A DNA stretch of 28,052 nt from Bacillota bacterium (GTDB taxonomy: Bacteria > Bacillota > Clostridia > Lachnospirales > Lachnospiraceae): assembly GCA_023414985.1 (NCBI GenBank), contig JAEZLY010000237.1, positions 1-28,052 of the forward strand, in the 5' to 3' direction. Both the position numbers and the translations under genes were made by a program. Shown here one piece after another: positions 6,887 through 14,549 of the stretch (the first letter of the stretch is position 1; each line of letters opens with the position of its first letter). The notes beneath the pieces were generated by a model, which saw only the letters and a program-made list of their open reading frames with translations, was not told where the DNA came from and did not search any database.

Positions 6887-7258
6887 ATGAAATCTCTAGA
6901 AGAGCTTAAGGCAATCAGGGAAAAGATGCAGGGCCAGATCGGAATTCGTAACGAATCAAGCGATCAGACACGTGTTGTTGTTGGTATGGCTACCTGCGGT
7001 ATCGCAAGCGGTGCAAGACCTGTTCTTACCGCACTTGCTGATGCAGTTCAGTCCAAGGGCCTCACTAACGTAGCAGTTACACAGACCGGATGTATTGGCT
7101 TATGCCAGTACGAACCTATCGTTGAGATATTTGAACCCGGAAAAGATAAAGTAACCTATATTAAGATGACTCCCGAGAAAGCACTTGAAGTCGTTGATCA
7201 CCATTTAATTCACGGTGAGATTGTTAAAAAATACACGATTGCCGAAGTACTCGGCTAA
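6887..7258 (+). CDS. Thioredoxin-like [2Fe-2S] ferredoxin-type protein of the Hyd operon
   Basis: A 123-residue protein whose core is like the C-terminal half of NuoE: VVVGMATCGIASGARPVLTAL, then VTQTGCIGLCQYEPIVEI, then a C-terminal VDHHLIHGEIVKKYTI that resembles the N-terminal domain of the following HydB subunit. Only three cysteines are placed for cluster binding (Cys37, Cys69, Cys73); the usual fourth is missing in the TCGIASGA loop, so cluster binding needs a different ligand or is lost. It is encoded 18 bases before hydB and after the unusual duplicated leader. It probably acts as an electron carrier or accessory subunit of the bifurcating hydrogenase. Confidence 0.88.
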   Translation: MKSLEELKAIREKMQGQIGIRNESSDQTRVVVGMATCGIASGARPVLTALADAVQSKGLTNVAVTQTGCIGLCQYEPIVEIFEPGKDKVTYIKMTPEKALEVVDHHLIHGEIVKKYTIAEVLG

Positions 7259-7276
7259 TCCGAAGGAGGACACATA

Positions 7277-9067
7277 ATGTATCGTTCACACGTATTGGTT
7301 TGCGGTGGTACCGGATGTACTTCCTCTGGAAGTGCTAAGATTATCGAGTCACTGCAGGCAGAAATTAAAAAGAGTGGTCTCAGTACCGAAGTTTCCGTAG
7401 TACAGACAGGCTGTCACGGACTTTGTGCATTAGGACCGATTGTCATTATTTATCCGGAGGCAACCTTCTATGCTATGGTTAAGGAAGAGGACGTTCCGGA
7501 GATCGTATCCGAACACTTATTAAAGGGACGTATCGTTACACGCCTCCTTTACAAGGAAATGGTTACGGATGAGGGCGGCATCAAGTCCTTAAATGATACT
7601 GACTTCTACAAGAAGCAGCACAGAATTGCACTTCGCAACTGTGGTGTCATTAATCCCGAGAACATTGACGAATACATCGGAACCGGCGGTTATGAAGCTC
7701 TTGGTAAGGTTCTTACCGAATATTCTCCCGATCAGGTTATCCAGACTATCTTAGACAGTGGTCTTCGCGGACGTGGCGGCGGTGGTTTCCCGACAGGCTT
7801 AAAGTGGAAGCTTGCCAAGGGAAATGATGCTGACCAGAAGTATGTATGCTGTAACGCCGACGAAGGTGACCCGGGTGCATTCATGGATCGTTCCGTATTA
7901 GAGGGTGACCCGCATGTTGTACTTGAGGCTATGGCAATTGCAGGCTATGCAATCGGCGCATCCCAGGGTTACATCTACGTACGTGCCGAGTATCCGATCG
8001 CAGTAGATCGTCTTGTGATCGCAATCGGTCAGGCCAGAGAATATGGCTTACTTGGTAAGAATATCTTCAATAGCGGCTTTGATTTTGATATTGACATAAG
8101 ACTTGGTGCAGGCGCATTCGTATGTGGTGAAGAGACCGCGCTGATGACCTCCATCGAAGGTAACCGCGGCGAGCCTCGTCCACGTCCTCCGTTCCCTGCA
8201 CAGAAGGGTCTGTTCCAGAAGCCTACCATCTTAAATAATGTTGAGACCTATGCTAACATTCCTCAGATCATCATAAACGGTCCCGAATGGTTCGCAGCAA
8301 TGGGTACCGAGAAATCCAAGGGCACCAAGGTATTCGCTCTTGGCGGCAAGATCAACAATACAGGTCTTGTGGAAATCCCTATGGGTACTCCTCTTCGCGA
8401 AGTAATCGAAGAAATCGGTGGCGGTATCCCGAACGGCAAGAAGTTTAAGGCTGCTCAGACAGGTGGTCCGTCCGGCGGATGTATCCCTACAGAGCATTTT
8501 GATATCCCGATCGACTATGATAACTTAATCAGCATCGGTTCCATGATGGGCTCCGGCGGTCTGATCGTAATGGACGAAGACAACTGTATGGTTGATATCG
8601 CAAAATTCTTCCTTGAATTCACCGTGGATGAGTCCTGTGGTAAATGTACTCCCTGCCGTATCGGTACCAAGCGTCTGTATGAAATCCTTGACAAGATCAC
8701 CAAGGGTCAGGGAACCATGGAAGATCTGGATAAGTTAGAGGATCTTTGCTACTATATCAAGGAGAATGCTCTCTGCGGCCTTGGTCAGACAGCTCCCAAC
8801 CCGGTATTATCAACATTACGTTATTTCAAAGACGAATATGTTGCTCATGTAGTTGATAAGAAATGTCCTGCAGGTGTATGTAAGGCTCTTCTTTCCTACA
8901 TTATTGACGCTGACAAGTGTAAAGGCTGTACACTTTGCGCAAGAATTTGCCCTAACGGTGCAATTCAAGGTAAGGTTAAGGAAGCACACCTTATCGACCA
9001 GAGCAAATGTATCAAGTGCGGCGCTTGTATGGAGAAATGTAAATTCGACGCTATCTCTAAGAAGTAA
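7277..9067 (+). CDS. hydB: NuoF-like flavoprotein subunit of bifurcating [FeFe] hydrogenase
   Basis: A 596-residue protein in four parts. Residues 1-95 form a thioredoxin-like [2Fe-2S] domain (Cys9, Cys14, Cys46, Cys50). The 51-kDa FMN/NADH-binding core contains LRGRGGGGFPTGLKW (about 163-177) and YVCCNADEGDPGAF (about 190-203). A SLBB-like region is followed by the [4Fe-4S] motif ESCGKCTPCRIG. The C terminus carries two ferredoxin clusters, CKGCTLCARIC and CIKCGACMEKC. In HydABC complexes this subunit binds FMN and NAD(H) and is the site of electron bifurcation with ferredoxin. Shine-Dalgarno GAAGGAGG precedes the ATG. All motifs are intact and length matches the family. Confidence 0.97.
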   Translation: MYRSHVLVCGGTGCTSSGSAKIIESLQAEIKKSGLSTEVSVVQTGCHGLCALGPIVIIYPEATFYAMVKEEDVPEIVSEHLLKGRIVTRLLYKEMVTDEGGIKSLNDTDFYKKQHRIALRNCGVINPENIDEYIGTGGYEALGKVLTEYSPDQVIQTILDSGLRGRGGGGFPTGLKWKLAKGNDADQKYVCCNADEGDPGAFMDRSVLEGDPHVVLEAMAIAGYAIGASQGYIYVRAEYPIAVDRLVIAIGQAREYGLLGKNIFNSGFDFDIDIRLGAGAFVCGEETALMTSIEGNRGEPRPRPPFPAQKGLFQKPTILNNVETYANIPQIIINGPEWFAAMGTEKSKGTKVFALGGKINNTGLVEIPMGTPLREVIEEIGGGIPNGKKFKAAQTGGPSGGCIPTEHFDIPIDYDNLISIGSMMGSGGLIVMDEDNCMVDIAKFFLEFTVDESCGKCTPCRIGTKRLYEILDKITKGQGTMEDLDKLEDLCYYIKENALCGLGQTAPNPVLSTLRYFKDEYVAHVVDKKCPAGVCKALLSYIIDADKCKGCTLCARICPNGAIQGKVKEAHLIDQSKCIKCGACMEKCKFDAISKK

Positions 9068-9105
9068 CGATTACATGTTAGATTATATCAAGATGGAGGT
9101 ATAAA

Positions 9106-10854
9106 ATGGAAACGGTTAATATTAAAATAAATGGCATGCCAATTCAAGCACCCAAGGGCGCTACCATATTAGAAGCGGCAAAGCTTGCCTGCATCGATGT
9201 CCCTACACTCTGTTTCTTAAAGGATATCAATGAAATCGGCGCTTGTCGAATCTGTGTCGTTGAAGTCAAGGGTGCCAGAAGCCTTGTTGCTTCCTGTATG
9301 TATCCGATTTCGGAAGGCATGGAAATCATCACAAATTCACCTAAGGTTCTCGCTTCCCGTAAGAAGACCTTGGAGCTGATCTTATCCGATCATGACAGAA
9401 AATGTTTGTCCTGCGTACGCAGCGGTAATTGCGAGCTTCAGAAGCTTTGCAATGACTTAAACGTAAAGGATGAATATCTGTATGACGGTTCCCGCAGTCA
9501 CTATGAGTTAGATGACACTTCTGCTCATATGGTACGCGATAATAACAAATGTATCCTCTGCAGACGTTGTTCTGCTGTATGTGAAAAGATCCAGGGCATC
9601 GGCGTGATCGGAGCAAATGAGCGTGGTTTTGACACCAACATCTCCTGTGCCTTCGATATGGGCTTAGGCGATACCAGCTGTGTATCCTGCGGTCAGTGTA
9701 TCGCAGTATGTCCTACCGGCGCATTGTTAGAGAAGGATTATACCGATGATGTATTTGCAGCTCTTGCAGATCCTGATAAATATGTTATCGTTCAGTCCGC
9801 TCCTGCTGTTCGTGCAGCTTTAGGCGAAGCATTCGGTCTCCCGATCGGAACCAATGTGGAAGGCAAGATGGTTGCTGCACTTCGTCGTTTAGGTTTTGAT
9901 AAGGTATTTGATACTAACTTCGCTGCTGACTTAACCATTATGGAAGAAGCAAACGAGTTGATTGGCAGAATTCAGAATGGTGGTAAATTACCGATGATCA
10001 CCTCCTGTTCTCCCGGTTGGATCAAATACTGCGAGCATTATTATCCTGATATGTTAGATAATTTATCAAGCTGTAAATCTCCTCAGCAGATGTTCGGTGC
10101 CATCACCAAGACCTACTTTGCAGAGAAGAACGGCATTGATCCGGGGAAGATCGTTATGGTCAGCGTAATGCCTTGTACCGCGAAGAAGTTCGAGATCGGA
10201 AGATCCGATCAGAGCGCAGCAGGTGTTCCGGATGTAGATCTCTCCATCACCACTCGCGAGCTGGCAAGAATGATTGAGCGTGTAGGCATTAACTTCTTAT
10301 CTCTTCCGGATGAGAATTTTGACGATCCGCTTGGCAGATCTACCGGTGCTGCAGTTATCTTCGGTGCTACCGGTGGTGTAATGGAAGCAGCACTTCGTAC
10401 CGCAGTTGAGACCTTAACCGGCGAAGAGCTTCCCAGCCCTGATTTCAAGGAAGTTAGAGGTACACAGGGCATCAAGGAAGCTACTTACCAAGTTGCAGGT
10501 CTTGATGTTAGTATCGCAGTGGCATCCGGTCTTGCGAATGCAAGAAAGCTTCTGGATGATGTAAAGTCCGGTAAAGCCAACTATCATTTCATAGAAATCA
10601 TGGGATGCCCCGGCGGCTGTGTAAACGGCGGCGGACAGCCTCAGCAGCCTGGTGTAGTTAGAAACTTCTCGGACATCAGAGCGCTCCGCGCGAAAGCACT
10701 CTATGATAGCGACGCTAATAATTCTGTAAGAAAGTCTCATGAGAACGAGGCAATTAAGACTCTCTACAGTGACTACCTTGGCAAGCCGGGCAGCCATAAG
10801 GCTCATGATATTCTTCATACTACCTATGTAAAGAGATCCGTAAATCAGTTTTAA
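9106..10854 (+). CDS. hydA: Catalytic [FeFe] hydrogenase subunit
   Basis: A 582-residue M3-type hydrogenase. Ligands in order are a plant-type [2Fe-2S] cluster (Cys36, 47, 50, 64), a His-ligated [4Fe-4S] cluster (His96, Cys100, 103, 109), two ferredoxin clusters (Cys149, 152, 155, 159 and Cys192, 195, 198, 202), and the H-cluster loops TSCSPGW (299-305), MPCTAKK (355-361) and GCPGGCVNGGGQP (500-512). The C-terminal VRKSHENEAIKTLY with a HYKK-like end is the small-subunit-type tail. It reduces protons with electrons from HydB/HydC. The first loop has a single Cys (TSCS) where textbook enzymes have TSCC. GGAGG is seven bases before the ATG. Last gene of the operon. The maturases HydEFG are not in this window. 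Confidence 0.97.
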   Translation: METVNIKINGMPIQAPKGATILEAAKLACIDVPTLCFLKDINEIGACRICVVEVKGARSLVASCMYPISEGMEIITNSPKVLASRKKTLELILSDHDRKCLSCVRSGNCELQKLCNDLNVKDEYLYDGSRSHYELDDTSAHMVRDNNKCILCRRCSAVCEKIQGIGVIGANERGFDTNISCAFDMGLGDTSCVSCGQCIAVCPTGALLEKDYTDDVFAALADPDKYVIVQSAPAVRAALGEAFGLPIGTNVEGKMVAALRRLGFDKVFDTNFAADLTIMEEANELIGRIQNGGKLPMITSCSPGWIKYCEHYYPDMLDNLSSCKSPQQMFGAITKTYFAEKNGIDPGKIVMVSVMPCTAKKFEIGRSDQSAAGVPDVDLSITTRELARMIERVGINFLSLPDENFDDPLGRSTGAAVIFGATGGVMEAALRTAVETLTGEELPSPDFKEVRGTQGIKEATYQVAGLDVSIAVASGLANARKLLDDVKSGKANYHFIEIMGCPGGCVNGGGQPQQPGVVRNFSDIRALRAKALYDSDANNSVRKSHENEAIKTLYSDYLGKPGSHKAHDILHTTYVKRSVNQF

Positions 10855-10889
10855 TCGTTAAATCATAGCAAGCTTTGCTAATGCTAAAG

Positions 10890-10922
10890 AGGGATAAGAG
10901 AAAATACTCTTATCCCTTTTTT
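10890..10922 (+). terminator. Rho-independent terminator of the hydrogenase operon
   Basis: AGGGATAAGAG (10890-10900) and CTCTTATCCCT (10907-10917) pair perfectly over 11 bases with a six-base loop and are followed by TTTTTT. A smaller hairpin TAGCAA-GCT-TTGCTA (10866-10880) lies just upstream. Confidence 0.92.
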
Positions 10923-11000
10923 ATCTTAATTCTATTCAAGAATTAGTTCCTTCTGTAACCCGTCCGGCCTCCTCTCACTGCTACAATTTCCTCCGGTCTA

Positions 11001-11029
11001 TTGACAAAAACTACCTGTAATCATATACT
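11001..11029 (+). promoter_or_regulatory. Sigma-A promoter of the small orphan gene
   Basis: TTGACA (11001-11006) and TATACT (11024-11029) with 17-base spacing, a near-consensus promoter. The leader to the gene at 11157 is about 120 bases and contains a CCTGC/GCAGG stem near 11113-11131. Confidence 0.8.
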
Positions 11030-11156
11030 TTAGATACAGAAGATGATTTTCTTACCAAGGCTAAGATTATTAAAAAGAGGTTGCACTATTACATAAGGCA
11101 CTGTTACAGAAGCCTGCTTAAAGAAGGCAGGTGCTATCAGGAAGGAGCGGATGTAT

Positions 11157-11540
11157 ATGGCTACAAAAAGAATTGAAGAACCATTACTGCTACTTGATAA
11201 TAGTAATATGAACACCTTATTCAACGAAGGCGAGTTCAAATGTACCAATATGACCTTTGAAGAAGTCCATGAAATCATCGGAATGTATCGCAAAGATGAA
11301 ATCATTATTTGTTTTTCCAATCCGGAAGCTTATGATATCATATTCAACCACATAGGAATACCCAAGCGTGATTATGAGTATAAACCCATACGGAACATGC
11401 GTGTTAATCAGGATGGAATTATCTTCAAGAAATATGTTACTCCTTCAGAGACCCAGCCGATCATCCATGTCGAAGGCGTGGAAGCGAAAAAGATTCAGAA
11501 TATCTATATTTATTGTGTTCATGTGACCAGGATCAAATAA
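11157..11540 (+). CDS. Small protein of unknown function, possibly DUF1874/YddF-like
   Basis: A 127-residue protein with no signal peptide or membrane segment. The pattern (LLDNSNMNTLFNEGEFKCTN, FEEVHEIIGMYRKDEIIICFSNPEAYDIIFNHIG, then a second strand-rich half) recalls the DUF1874/YddF fold, whose members begin LLNSSxLxxxGxY and continue with an 'SaIGHxxTAxxLsxLLG' segment. The resemblance is at the level of layout only; the conserved His of the ring-nuclease branch is not seen, so no nuclease function is claimed. The ATG at 11157 is preferred over 11151 because AGGAG then lies nine bases upstream. The gene is monocistronic, with its own promoter and terminator. Confidence 0.7.
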   Translation: MATKRIEEPLLLLDNSNMNTLFNEGEFKCTNMTFEEVHEIIGMYRKDEIIICFSNPEAYDIIFNHIGIPKRDYEYKPIRNMRVNQDGIIFKKYVTPSETQPIIHVEGVEAKKIQNIYIYCVHVTRIK

Positions 11541-11590
11541 AATATGACCGCCGATTGACACGTTTAAGCTTAAGCGGATTACAGAGTTTT

Positions 11591-11621
11591 TATCCTATCG
11601 AAAGAACTTTCTCATAAGATA
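11591..11621 (+). other. Hairpin in front of the terminator of the orphan gene
   Basis: Outer arms TATCcTAT/ATAaGATA and inner GAAAG-AA-CTTTC form a stem with small mismatches. Its core AAGAACTTTC(T)CATA recurs in the hairpin at 13662-13704. Confidence 0.5.
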
Positions 11622-11630
11622 ATATGGATG

Positions 11631-11672
11631 AAACAGGGTATTGTATGCTCTAATTTACAATACCCTGTTTTT
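11631..11672 (+). terminator. Rho-independent terminator of the orphan gene
   Basis: AAACAGGGTATTGTA (11631-11645) and TACAATACCCTGTTT (11656-11670) pair perfectly over 15 bases with a ten-base loop, and the right arm runs into TTTTT. Confidence 0.9.
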
Positions 11673-11811
11673 ATATATTTTTGTATATTTTTCTCTTTTT
11701 GGGTCTTTTTGTCTGCTTATTTCCTTTTATTGCTATTATATTGTCATTATTTAATAAATTCTCACAATTTTTCGCTCAGTTTCTTCTCCCAATTTTGTAA
11801 CAATTTATTAT

Positions 11812-11838
11812 TAAATCTGCCCGTCTAAAATACGATAT
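11812..11838 (+). promoter_or_regulatory. Sigma-D (FliA)-type promoter of the chemoreceptor gene
   Basis: TAAA (11812-11815), 16 bases, then ACGATAT (11832-11838) match the sigma-D pattern TAAA-N14-16-CCGATAT in all but one base. The gene downstream is a chemoreceptor, the expected sigma-D target. The AT-rich stretch 11673-11811 shows no gene. Confidence 0.6.
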
Positions 11839-11908
11839 AACTGATAGAATGTTTAAACTATTTTAAGTAACAGGAAATCATTTCATATTACTGGAAAGGA
11901 CTGGCACC

Positions 11909-13606
11909 ATGAAAATCAAATGGAAAATTGTATTGGCCCTGGATGTATTCTTTGTCATTTTAATCTTTCTCTCTTTACTGGTGTTTCAAACGAAGCTGAC
12001 AAGTTTAGTCGCAGCTAAAACCTCAAAAGAGCTTATGAATTATTCAGATCTCGGCTTGAAGCTGCTGGACAATTATTACCCCGGTGAGTGGAGCACGGAG
12101 AATGGTCAGCTTACGAAGGGTGGTACCCTGCTGAATGAAAACTATGAGGTAGTGGATGAAATAACAGAAAACTCCGGTATCCTTGCAACAATATTCGCGG
12201 GAGATACCAGAATTTCAACGACAGTGAAGGATTCTTCCGGAAGCAGGCAGGTCGGTACGAAAGCCTCTGAAAAAGTGATACAGAAGGTCTTAAAAGGCGG
12301 AGAACCTTATCAGGGTAACGCTCCTGTTGCTGGCAGACCGGCGGATACCTATTATATACCCTTAAAAGACAAGAACGGTAATATTGTAGGTATGTGGTTC
12401 GTCGGAATCTATTCGGATGTAATCAAGACAGAAATCTCTACTGCCATGACTTCCATTGCCCTCATTCTCGGATGCTTTGTGCTAATAGGCTCTATCGTTT
12501 CTTATTTACTGGGAAATTATATGTCTAAGGGTTATGTTGCTTTAAAGAGTTTTCTGGAAAAGTTGGAACAGGGCAATTTTAACAATCACTTTCACGATAG
12601 CACTCTTGCACGTAAAGATGAGATTGGCGACATCTTCCGATCGTTTCAACATATGCAGGAAAGGGTAGGCGCAATCATCTCCGGCATCAAGGGAAATGCT
12701 GAGCAGATTAGTTCCTCTTCCTCAGTTCTGGCTGAGAATGCGGATATGGTATACCGTGATATCGAGGATATCTCAGCGACGACGGAAGAGCTCTCCGCAG
12801 GCATGGAAGAAACTGCTGCGTCCTCGGAAGAAATGAACGCTACCTCTGTTTCAATAGAAGAAGAGATTATACGAGTTACGAAAAAAGCAACGAATGGCCA
12901 GGAAATCGCCGCTGAAATCAAGGAACGTGCACAGGGCTTGAAGAAAACTGCCATAGAATCTCAACAAACTGCCGTAGAAATATATGAGAACACCAACAGG
13001 AAACTCCGTCAGTCATTGGAAAAGGCCTCAGCCATAGACGAAATCAAATCGCTTTCAAAGACCATCCTGGAGATTACTGCGCAGACCAATCTATTATCTC
13101 TGAATGCTTCTATAGAATCTGCACGCGCAGGTGAAGCCGGCAAAGGCTTTGCTGTCGTAGCCAGAGAAATCAGCGTACTGGCACAGAATTCAAAGCAGGC
13201 GGTAGCCAAAATCGATTCCATTTCCGGCGAAATAGCAGTAGCAGTTGAGGAAATTGTCACTAATGCAAAGCTTCTGTTAGAGTTCGTTGATTCAAAAGTT
13301 ATTACGGATTATGCGGTACTGGTGGAGACCGGTGAACAGTATGATACCGATGCAAATACCATTGAAAATATGGTAGAGGAAATTCGAAGCTCCGCGACAC
13401 AGCTCAGCGAATCCGTCCGTTATATCAGGCAAGCGATCGATGAGGTCACTACTGCTACAACCGAGGGCTCGAAAGGTTCTTCCGACATTGCCAATAAGTC
13501 TACTTCCATCTTCCATAAGACAACGGAGGTACTGGAACAGGCAAAAGCAAATAAACAAATTGCTGCCGATCTAGAGGACCAGGTACAGTTTTTCAATATC
13601 AACTAG
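11909..13606 (+). CDS. Methyl-accepting chemotaxis protein with a single-Cache-type sensor
   Basis: A 565-residue membrane receptor. Transmembrane segment 1 is at about 7-27 and segment 2 at about 178-200. The extracellular part between them has the features of a single Cache_3 domain (DNYYPGEWSTENGQLTKG, GDTRISTTV, YYIPLKDKNGNIVGMWFVGIY). HAMP follows (about 200-255), then a long coiled-coil signalling domain with the hairpin tip ITAQTNLLSLNASIESARAGEAGKGFAVVA (given in part). It should signal through CheA/CheW to the flagellar motor. No ligand can be deduced. AAAGGA precedes the ATG. The gene is alone, under a sigma-D-like promoter and ends in a strong terminator. Confidence 0.95.
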   Translation: MKIKWKIVLALDVFFVILIFLSLLVFQTKLTSLVAAKTSKELMNYSDLGLKLLDNYYPGEWSTENGQLTKGGTLLNENYEVVDEITENSGILATIFAGDTRISTTVKDSSGSRQVGTKASEKVIQKVLKGGEPYQGNAPVAGRPADTYYIPLKDKNGNIVGMWFVGIYSDVIKTEISTAMTSIALILGCFVLIGSIVSYLLGNYMSKGYVALKSFLEKLEQGNFNNHFHDSTLARKDEIGDIFRSFQHMQERVGAIISGIKGNAEQISSSSSVLAENADMVYRDIEDISATTEELSAGMEETAASSEEMNATSVSIEEEIIRVTKKATNGQEIAAEIKERAQGLKKTAIESQQTAVEIYENTNRKLRQSLEKASAIDEIKSLSKTILEITAQTNLLSLNASIESARAGEAGKGFAVVAREISVLAQNSKQAVAKIDSISGEIAVAVEEIVTNAKLLLEFVDSKVITDYAVLVETGEQYDTDANTIENMVEEIRSSATQLSESVRYIRQAIDEVTTATTEGSKGSSDIANKSTSIFHKTTEVLEQAKANKQIAADLEDQVQFFNIN

Positions 13607-13661
13607 AGTAGCACAAGCTACTCATCCCAAAGCAAACTACATTCGCTATACGGAGATGCTG

Positions 13662-13704
13662 TTTATTCTATGGATAAGTTCGAAGAACTTTCCCATAGAA
13701 TAAA
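13662..13704 (+). other. Long hairpin between the chemoreceptor gene and its terminator
   Basis: TTTATTCTATGG/CCATAGAATAAA (12 bases) enclose AAGTTC-GAA-GAACTT, separated by AT/TC mismatches. It is directly followed by the terminator and shares the core AAGAACTTTC(C)CATA with the hairpin at 11591-11621. Confidence 0.6.
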
Positions 13705-13738
13705 AGATACGCCCTGTGGGAGCAGGGCGTATCTTTTT
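13702..13738 (+). terminator. Rho-independent terminator of the chemoreceptor gene
   Basis: AAAAGATACGCCCTG (13702-13716) and CAGGGCGTATCTTTT (13723-13737) pair over 15 bases with loop TGGGAG and end in TTTTT. It could also stop transcripts from the right (TTTTATT on the other strand). Confidence 0.93.
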
Positions 13739-13873
13739 GCTGGGAACAATATATAAGGGGAAGTATATATAATGAGGGGTTATATATACTGTAGATGTAA
13801 GCAATTTTATTATTTAGTCACTCCCGGAAAGGAGCTCTTATTAACTTTAATAATGATTACTGTTACTGATATT

Positions 13874-13902
13874 ATAATATATCATATTGTTTCACTTGTC
13901 AA
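13874..13902 (-). promoter_or_regulatory. Leftward promoter-like sequence with no gene behind it
   Basis: TTGACA (13897-13902) and TATTAT (13874-13879) with 17-base spacing. Transcription would run left for about 165 bases into the two-way terminator at 13702-13738. No credible reading frame lies in that stretch, so a small RNA is possible. The rest of the 13739-14000 gap is AT-rich without a convincing gene. Confidence 0.35.
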
Positions 13903-14002
13903 TCATTATTTTAATATTTTTATTATTTATTTTTCCAAGCATCTATCGGAAGGTTTATGTTAATTATAGCCTCTTTTCCCGAATAAAACTGTGATTAGAA
14001 TC

Positions 14003-14052
14003 AAAAAACGGCTGTTTCAAAATACAGTAACAGGTATTTTGAAACAGCCGTT
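14003..14052 (-). terminator. Terminator of the PerR-like gene
   Basis: AACGGCTGTTTCAAAATAC (14007-14025) and its perfect complement at 14034-14052 form a 19-base stem. Reading leftward the stem runs into TTTTTT, placing the terminator about 30 bases past the stop codon of the gene at 14083. Confidence 0.9.
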
Positions 14053-14082
14053 AAATTCCAACCTCTTATTCATTTGGTACTC

Positions 14083-14469
14083 TTACTTCTTAGCGCAATT
14101 CGGGCATAAACCATAAAAAAAGGTTACATGACCGTCTATTCTGCCATCAAATTCAGCGCCTGCCACCTTATTGATATGATCAATCGATTCCATCTCAATA
14201 TCAAGCACCCTGCCGCAGCCTTTACAAAGAAAGTGATAGTGTGGTTTAGGGTTCCCGTCAAAGCGGTCACTGCCATCCTGGCAGTTGATCTTGAGGATCT
14301 CTCCTTGCTCTGCCAACAGGTTAAGATTACGGTAAACCGTACCCAGACTGATATTCGGATGTGTGGCTCTGATATTCATGTATATCGTATCCGCTGTCGG
14401 ATGCTCTTTTGTTTGCGCAAGATAATCCTTAATCGCTTCCCTTTGTCTGCTGTATTTATTGATAGCCAT
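14083..14469 (-). CDS. perR: Fur-family repressor, PerR type
   Basis: A 128-residue Fur-family protein: winged helix (ISLGTVYRNLNLLAEQGEIL) then a dimerisation/metal domain. Structural zinc ligands are CKGC and CPNC near the end. The regulatory metal site can be followed as DRFDGNPKPHYHF and VLDIEM; the Asp in VLDIEM is the residue expected in PerR, where Fur has Glu. PerR senses peroxide by metal-catalysed His oxidation and represses oxidative-stress genes. The start at 14469 is chosen because AAGGAG lies eight bases upstream; the extra six residues from 14487 would cover that site. An operator-like dyad lies in its promoter, as expected for autoregulation. Zur or Fur function cannot be fully excluded. 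Confidence 0.85.
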   Translation of the reverse strand: MAINKYSRQREAIKDYLAQTKEHPTADTIYMNIRATHPNISLGTVYRNLNLLAEQGEILKINCQDGSDRFDGNPKPHYHFLCKGCGRVLDIEMESIDHINKVAGAEFDGRIDGHVTFFYGLCPNCAKK

Positions 14470-14486
14470 AATAAACACTCCTTGCA

Positions 14487-14530
14487 ATAATAGTAATTAT
14501 TATTATATGCTATCTGTCTTCATTAGTCAA
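14487..14530 (-). promoter_or_regulatory. perR promoter with overlapping Fur/PerR-type operator
   Basis: Leftward TTGACT (14525-14530) and TATAAT (14502-14507) are 17 bases apart. A near-palindrome of 20 bases at 14487-14506 (ATAATA..TAATTA..TTATTAT, one symmetric mismatch pair) overlaps the -10 and the transcription start. It resembles the PerR box TTATAATnATTATAA. Confidence 0.7.
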
Positions 14531-14549
14531 GATATTTCACATGGCCGGA

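Noticed and set aside
13772..13963. 63-codon + strand frame (MRGYIYCRCKQF...)
   Set aside because: AT-rich, with the nearest Shine-Dalgarno-like sequence poorly spaced, and it is crossed by a promoter-like sequence on the other strand. Not convincing as a protein.
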